Source of the DNA: Acidobacteriota bacterium
GTDB lineage: Bacteria; Acidobacteriota; Blastocatellia; Pyrinomonadales; Pyrinomonadaceae
Reading direction: 5' to 3'
NCBI GenBank assembly: GCA_003222835.1
Contig: QHXE01000463.1
Coordinates: 1-9,139, forward strand
DNA length: 9,139 nucleotides
Shown in pieces: positions 6,123-9,139 of this stretch (position 1 is the stretch's first letter; every line of letters starts with the position of its first letter). The translations under genes were made by a program, and so were the position numbers. A model generated the notes under the pieces. The model ran no database searches and was not told where the DNA came from. It worked only from the letters and a program-made list of their open reading frames with translations.

Positions 6123-6971
6123 ATGACTGATGATAGAGATGGCGAGCAACCGGCGGTCCTCACGATCGCGGGATTCGATCCCTCCGGCGGCGCCGGGATT
6201 ATTGCTGACGTCAAAACCTTTCAAGCGTTTGGTTGCCGGCCGCTGGCCGCAGTTACCTCGCTGACCTTTCAAAACTCTCGAGGCGTTTTCGGAGCGATTC
6301 ATCAGAGTGCCGAGTCGCTGCGGGCGCAGGTTCTACCGATCATAGAAGAGGTCCGCATCGCGGCGGTGAAGATCGGCATGTTGCCCACGAGCGAGATCGT
6401 TTTGGCAGTTGTGAGACTCGTGCGCGAGCAGAATCTGCCGGCCCCGGTCGTCGATCCAGTTCTACGATCGTCTTCGGGTGATGGGTTAATGGCCGAAGCT
6501 GCCATCGAAATAATGTTGAGTGAATTGACTTCACTCTCTCGCGTGATTACCCCAAATATTCCTGAAGCGGAGACGTTGACCGGACTGAAGATTACAAACG
6601 AAGATGAAATGTGCGAAGCGGCGGGGAAGCTGCGAGAAATGGGAGCGCGTGCGGTGCTGGTCAAGGGAGGACATCTCATCGAGAGGTCGGACGATCTTGT
6701 CCCCGACACAAAACGTCAGGCGATCGATGTCCTGGATGATCGGGGTCAAATCACCGTTTTTCGGGGAGAGTGGATCGACTCGCCGCCTGTTCGCGGCACA
6801 GGATGTATGTTGTCATCAGCGATAGCGGCGTGCTTAGCCCAACGAATGCCCCTGGGAGAATCAGTTCGCGCGGCAAAACAATTTGTCGCAGACGCGATTC
6901 GTTACGCTCCAAAATTAGGACCAGATCCAGTTACGCTGGAACTCACGGAGATGACCAAGCTCGAGGACTAG
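6123..6971 (+). CDS. thiD: Hydroxymethylpyrimidine/phosphomethylpyrimidine kinase ThiD
   Basis: 282 residues from ATG 6123; an in-frame GTG at 6114 would add three residues and neither has a strong Shine-Dalgarno. ThiD phosphorylates HMP to HMP-P and then to HMP-PP in the cytoplasm, supplying the pyrimidine half of thiamine. Ribokinase-family motifs appear in order: LTIAGFDPSGGAGIIADVKT (13-32), TSLTFQNS (45-52, with the Gln expected to contact HMP), VKIGML (82-87), VVDPVLRSSSG (109-119), TPNIPEAETL (143-152), VLVKGGH (178-184) and the catalytic anion-hole loop RGTGCMLSSAIA (224-235). Length is normal for the family and no residue looks missing. It sits in a run with thiE and ends 17 bp from the convergent cyclophilin gene. 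Identification is secure from these motifs. Confidence 0.95.
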   Translation: MTDDRDGEQPAVLTIAGFDPSGGAGIIADVKTFQAFGCRPLAAVTSLTFQNSRGVFGAIHQSAESLRAQVLPIIEEVRIAAVKIGMLPTSEIVLAVVRLVREQNLPAPVVDPVLRSSSGDGLMAEAAIEIMLSELTSLSRVITPNIPEAETLTGLKITNEDEMCEAAGKLREMGARAVLVKGGHLIERSDDLVPDTKRQAIDVLDDRGQITVFRGEWIDSPPVRGTGCMLSSAIAACLAQRMPLGESVRAAKQFVADAIRYAPKLGPDPVTLELTEMTKLED

Positions 6972-6988
6972 TCCGAATCCTCCCGCGC

Positions 6989-7474
6989 TTACTCACTAAT
7001 CGAAACCTTTTCCATCTTCACTTCCGAGGCTGGCCGATCGCTGCGGTCAGTTTCAGTCGTGGCGATCGCGTTGACCACGTCTTGTCCCTCGCTAACCCGG
7101 CCAAAGATCGTGTAGCTCGGCGGTAAAGGATAGTCGACATGCATAATGAAGAATTGCGAGCCATTCGTATTGGGCCCGGCGTTGGCCATCGCGACGGTGC
7201 CGGCTTTATAGCCGCTACGATAGACTTCTGATGACGAATTAATTTCATCCGCGAATCGCCCACCCCAGGCAGATTCTCCGCCTCGGCCGGTGCCGGTGGG
7301 ATCGCCGCCCTGAATCATGAAACCCTTTATCACGCGATGGAAGATTACGCCGTCGTAGTAACCCTTCTCGGCTAATAAGCGAAAATTCTCAGTAGTCTTT
7401 GGGGCGTCTTGCTCGAGCAACTCGAACTTGATCGTGCCTTTGTTGGTTTGAATAACCGCAGTCCTGTTTGCCAT
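6989..7474 (-). CDS. Cyclophilin-type peptidyl-prolyl cis-trans isomerase
   Basis: 161 residues with no signal peptide, so a cytoplasmic foldase that speeds cis-trans isomerisation of Xaa-Pro bonds. Cyclophilin hallmarks are present: TTENFRLLAEKGYYDGVIFH (27-46), FHRVIKGFMIQGGDPTGTG (45-63) with the catalytic Arg47 and Gln55, MANAGPNTNGSQFFI (96-110) and YTIFGRV (121-127). The residue equivalent to the cyclosporin-contacting Trp121 of human CypA is replaced in the PLPPSYTIFG segment, as is common in bacterial forms. The start is supported by GAGG (revcomp of 7480-7483) five nt upstream of ATG. The gene stands alone on the minus strand, converging on thiD with no visible terminator between them. 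Confidence 0.95.
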   Translation of the reverse strand: MANRTAVIQTNKGTIKFELLEQDAPKTTENFRLLAEKGYYDGVIFHRVIKGFMIQGGDPTGTGRGGESAWGGRFADEINSSSEVYRSGYKAGTVAMANAGPNTNGSQFFIMHVDYPLPPSYTIFGRVSEGQDVVNAIATTETDRSDRPASEVKMEKVSISE

Positions 7475-7506
7475 TCAGTCCTCATCTCCCTGTTTCTTTA
7501 TAACTG

Positions 7507-7518
7507 CTTGATATCAAG
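7507..7518. promoter_or_regulatory. Perfect 12-bp palindrome upstream of the cyclophilin gene
   Basis: CTTGATATCAAG reads the same on both strands and lies 33 bp upstream of the cyclophilin start. On the minus strand a TATAAA follows it at 7498-7503 and could be a -10 box, but I see no acceptable -35 at 16-18 bp. The palindrome might be an operator for a dimeric regulator; this is a guess from position and symmetry only. Confidence 0.3.
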
Positions 7519-7565
7519 TACCAGCTTAACCGCAAAACTCATAAAAGTGCACGTAGCGAATCTGT

Positions 7566-7594
7566 TTGAATATTTTTTCGCTCCGTCATGAAAT
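7566..7594 (+). promoter_or_regulatory. Candidate promoter for the small lipoprotein gene
   Basis: TTGAAT (7566-7571) and TGAAAT (7589-7594) are 17 bp apart, each matching consensus at four of six positions. It lies 85 bp before the lipoprotein ATG. An inverted repeat AGCGAA (7555-7560) / TTCGCT (7577-7582) overlaps the -35 and spacer. Confidence 0.35.
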
Positions 7595-7678
7595 GTTTCG
7601 CCATTTGTTCCCATTCACCTTTCGAGAAGTGAAGTGGTCTTCCCGACGTAAAGACATCCATCAGAGTGGAGGATAACC

Positions 7679-8008
7679 ATGACGAAAAAGATTCTGGCAG
7701 TAACGCTTCTATCAATGGCTTTCACGGCCTGCGAGTCCAGCGGCCCCGAAAACTCAAACGCGAACAGTAACACAAGACCTATGAACCAGGCTGTCTCGAC
7801 GCCTGCGCCGGCTTCGCCGACACCTGAGCCGAGCCCATCGGCGGCAGCGCAGCTTAAAGCAGGCGAAGCGGTGAAGGTGACGATGAATGGATCGCTTGCC
7901 GAAGCCACCGTCGTCAGCGTGGACGAAAAGGCAGGGAAAGTTGTCGTCAAGCTTAAGACCGACGGGAAAGAAAAGACCGTGCCGATCGGCGAGGTTAGAA
8001 AGCCGTAA
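7679..8008 (+). CDS. Small putative lipoprotein with C-terminal beta domain
   Basis: 109 residues. The start is fixed by an excellent ribosome binding site, GGAGG (7668-7672), six nt before the ATG. The N-terminus MTKKILAVTLLSMAFTAC is a short signal sequence ending at Cys18; FTAC is an imperfect lipobox (Phe at -3), so lipid attachment is likely but not certain. Residues ~19-58 are a low-complexity linker rich in Asn, Ser, Pro and Ala (SPTPEPSPS). Residues ~59-109 (LKAGEAVKVTMNGSLAEATV, VSVDEKAGKVVVKLKTDGKE, KTVPIGEVRKP) look like a small SH3- or Tudor-like beta barrel. No family function is recognised. It is flanked by a divergent gene upstream and a hairpin downstream, so probably a single-gene unit. 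Confidence 0.75.
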   Translation: MTKKILAVTLLSMAFTACESSGPENSNANSNTRPMNQAVSTPAPASPTPEPSPSAAAQLKAGEAVKVTMNGSLAEATVVSVDEKAGKVVVKLKTDGKEKTVPIGEVRKP

Positions 8009-8024
8009 CTGACTGAGCGATGGA

Positions 8025-8056
8025 GATGAGGGCAACGCCACCACGTCGCCCTCATC
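8025..8056 (+). terminator. GC-rich hairpin after the lipoprotein gene
   Basis: GATGAGGGC (8025-8033) and GCCCTCATC (8048-8056) are perfect 9-bp complementary arms with a 14-nt loop, starting 17 nt after the lipoprotein stop. Position and stem strength fit a transcription terminator, but no T run follows, so it may instead protect the 3' end of the message or be a repeat remnant. Confidence 0.45.
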
Positions 8057-8064
8057 AAAGAGTC

Positions 8065-8138
8065 CGACAAACTTCAGTTTGTCGTGTGATTGCTTTGGAG
8101 TAGTGTTGTTTACGGCCGCGACAAACTGAAGTTTGTCG
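8065..8138. repeat. Paired 20-bp palindromes in opposite orientation
   Basis: CGACAAACTTCAGTTTGTCG (8065-8084) and CGACAAACTGAAGTTTGTCG (8119-8138) are each near-perfect palindromes (9-bp arms, 2-nt centre) and are exact reverse complements of each other, 34 bp apart. They can form two separate hairpins or one 20-bp stem. The layout resembles a REP doublet or a very small MITE. The second unit ends 7 nt before the sigma factor ATG, filling the place of a ribosome binding site. Confidence 0.75.
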
Positions 8139-8145
8139 AACATTT

Positions 8146-8739
8146 ATGACGCCTGCTAGAAAGCTTCAAGTCCTTTGTCAGGAAGATTTCGATCGGCTAC
8201 TACTCTGGCTCGATCCTGATCCGGAACGCGCTGGAGTGATTTATGAAAAAATTCGCTGGCGGCTGATCGCTATTCTCGCGTCACGCGGTTGTCCGCTGGC
8301 CGAAGAATTAGCGGACGAGACAATCGATCGTGTGGCGCGCCGCGTCGCCGACATTCAAGCGAGATATGTAGGCGACCGGGCGATCTACTTCTTGGGCGTA
8401 ATGAATAATGTGCACCATGAATATCTGAAGCAGCCGCTGCCGCGCTTAATAGAAGGTGGCGACAATAGTGACGAGCTCGAAAGAACGCACCTCTGCCTCG
8501 ATAACTGTTTGGAGAAACTCCCTCCACATTCACGACAAATCATCGAGCGATATTACGCGGAGACCAAGCGAGCAAAGATTGATTTGCGTAAGCGCATCGC
8601 TCGGGAGTTCGGCGTAAGTCTGAATACTCTGCGCCTGCGGGCGTTGCGCATCAGGGCAAAACTGCAAGCGTGCATCAAGCAGTGTATGGAAGTGGCAGAA
8701 GCATCTCCTTTTGGAAGAGGCTTAGGGAAAGGGATTTAG
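8146..8739 (+). CDS. ECF-like sigma-70 family RNA polymerase sigma factor
   Basis: 197 residues. Residues ~12-96 fit sigma region 2 (FDRLLLWLDPDPERAGVIYE, ETIDRVARRV, RAIYFLGVMNNVHHEYLKQP). Residues ~118-176 fit region 4 (CLEKLPPHSRQIIERYYAET, KIDLRKRIAREFGVSLNTLR, LRALRIRAKLQACI) with a helix-turn-helix around 148-170. Regions 1 and 3 are absent, as in ECF sigma factors, so it should direct polymerase to a small target set. The family is of the divergent type frequent in Acidobacteriota next to regulator genes. The ATG at 8146 has no Shine-Dalgarno; the palindrome ends 7 nt before it. The last residues, SPFGRGLGKGI, lie beyond the usual end of region 4 and look repeat-derived. The next gene starts 17 bp downstream with a strong ribosome binding site, consistent with a sigma/regulator operon. 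Confidence 0.8.
   Translation: MTPARKLQVLCQEDFDRLLLWLDPDPERAGVIYEKIRWRLIAILASRGCPLAEELADETIDRVARRVADIQARYVGDRAIYFLGVMNNVHHEYLKQPLPRLIEGGDNSDELERTHLCLDNCLEKLPPHSRQIIERYYAETKRAKIDLRKRIAREFGVSLNTLRLRALRIRAKLQACIKQCMEVAEASPFGRGLGKGI
8704..8735 (+). repeat. Degenerate REP-like sequence at the 3' end of the sigma gene
   Basis: TCTCCTTTTGGAAGAGGCTT and the following AGGGAAAGGGA resemble, at about 19 of 30 positions, the REP-like end of the TPR gene (4518-4547). It encodes SPFGRGLGKGI, a peptide typical of translated repeats of this class. The match is degenerate, so the call is tentative. Confidence 0.35.
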
Positions 8740-8744
8740 CCGAA

Positions 8745-8751
8745 GGGGAGG
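8745..8751 (+). promoter_or_regulatory. Ribosome binding site deciding a TTG start
   Basis: GGGGAGG lies five nt before TTG 8757. No ATG or GTG in this frame lies nearby in front of the conserved domain, so this site fixes the start. Confidence 0.7.
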
Positions 8752-8756
8752 TAACA

Positions 8757-9139
8757 TTGAACTCACCGCATTCTCATAAGCAAGCTTCGCCGGCATTCTC
8801 TGACGACCTAATCCGTCGCTTCTTGCTCGGTCGATTAAATTCCACTGAGCAATCAAGTCTTGAAGAGCCGTTGTTCATCGACGAGGAACTGGAATCACGT
8901 GTGCGCCTGGCGGAATTAGATTTGACCGACGACTACGCCTTCGCGCGTCTAACTGCGACGGACCGTGAACGATTCGAGCGGAAGTTTCTGGTCAGCGTCG
9001 ATCGTAGACAGGCGTTGAAGGTATCGAGAGCGCTGTACGATCGCTTCGGGCCCGTGTCGCTGACCGGATGGCGGGCGGCGATTGGGGGAAAAGTCGGTCT
9101 TGTCTTCGATCTCAATCGACCAGTCTGGCGTTACGCTTT
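8757..9139 (+). CDS. Anti-sigma/regulator-like protein (partial, 5' end)
   Basis: 127 complete codons are visible and the frame runs off the window. The TTG start is supported by GGGGAGG five nt upstream. Residues ~14-100 (DDLIRRFLLGRLNSTEQSSL, EEPLFIDEELESRVRLAELD, LTDDYAFARLTATDRERFER, KFLVSVDRRQALKVSRAL) match the N-terminal domain that in Acidobacteriota usually follows an ECF-like sigma gene: two helical units of the pattern 'E...FLLG.L...E...LE..LF.D.EL' and 'L.DDY..G.L...ER..FE..FL.S..R'. This domain resembles anti-sigma factors but lacks zinc-finger cysteine/histidine motifs. A membrane segment often follows; GKVGLVFDLNRPVWRYA near the edge may be just before one. What the C-terminal part is (in homologues it can be a CHAT, TPR or sensor domain) cannot be seen. 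Confidence 0.7.
   Translation, partial: MNSPHSHKQASPAFSDDLIRRFLLGRLNSTEQSSLEEPLFIDEELESRVRLAELDLTDDYAFARLTATDRERFERKFLVSVDRRQALKVSRALYDRFGPVSLTGWRAAIGGKVGLVFDLNRPVWRYA

Noticed and set aside
7498..7530. A full minus-strand sigma-70 promoter for the cyclophilin gene at TATAAA
   Set aside because: No acceptable -35 hexamer occurs 16-18 bp upstream, so only the palindrome is reported.
8065..8138. CRISPR-like array from the repeated GACAAACT units
   Set aside because: Only two units, in opposite orientation, with one 34-bp gap and no cas genes; a paired palindrome explains it.

Overview
The window looks like chromosomal DNA from an Acidobacteriota, most likely a Blastocatellia/Pyrinomonadales-type bacterium. 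This is inferred from gene families rather than from a marker gene. The clues are a secreted protein with a carboxypeptidase-regulatory-like fold plus a DUF4214 region, an S74-type intramolecular chaperone protein with a characteristic C-terminal beta domain, a large two-part TPR protein, and an ECF-like sigma factor followed by a membrane-type regulator. Base composition is moderately GC-rich and even, and I see no insertion sequence, tRNA, rRNA or CRISPR array.

Layout. (1) 1-1925: the 3' end of a gene for a tail-fibre-like S74 chaperone protein, coupled by an ATGA overlap to a secreted DUF4214 protein. (2) 1926-2211: a gap holding a REP-like GC hairpin, a candidate promoter inside an inverted repeat, and two smaller palindromes. 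(3) 2212-4551: a 779-residue TPR protein whose last ten codons come from a REP-like sequence. (4) 4690-6971: a same-strand run of a small membrane protein, thiE, a methyltransferase-like (ATL-type) gene and thiD. The thiE reading frame is broken: the last part of ThiE, from the second phosphate-binding GG onward, is in another frame, and about 20 residues before it are missing. (5) 6989-7474, minus strand: a cytoplasmic cyclophilin convergent with thiD. (6) 7679-8008: a small putative lipoprotein with a strong ribosome binding site. (7) 8065-8138: two 20-bp palindromes, exact reverse complements of each other, the second ending 7 nt before the start codon of a sigma factor. (8) 8146-9139: an ECF-like sigma factor and a TTG-started partial gene resembling the anti-sigma/regulatory N-terminal domains common in this phylum.

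How they work together. ThiE and ThiD are consecutive enzymes of thiamine phosphate synthesis (ThiD makes HMP-PP, ThiE couples it to the thiazole phosphate), so the damage to thiE matters: either the organism has another ThiE or scavenges thiamine, or the sequence has an assembly error here. The sigma factor and its downstream partner form a likely regulatory pair. The most unusual features are the repeat-derived ends of coding sequences and the paired palindromes placed where the sigma factor's ribosome binding site should be.
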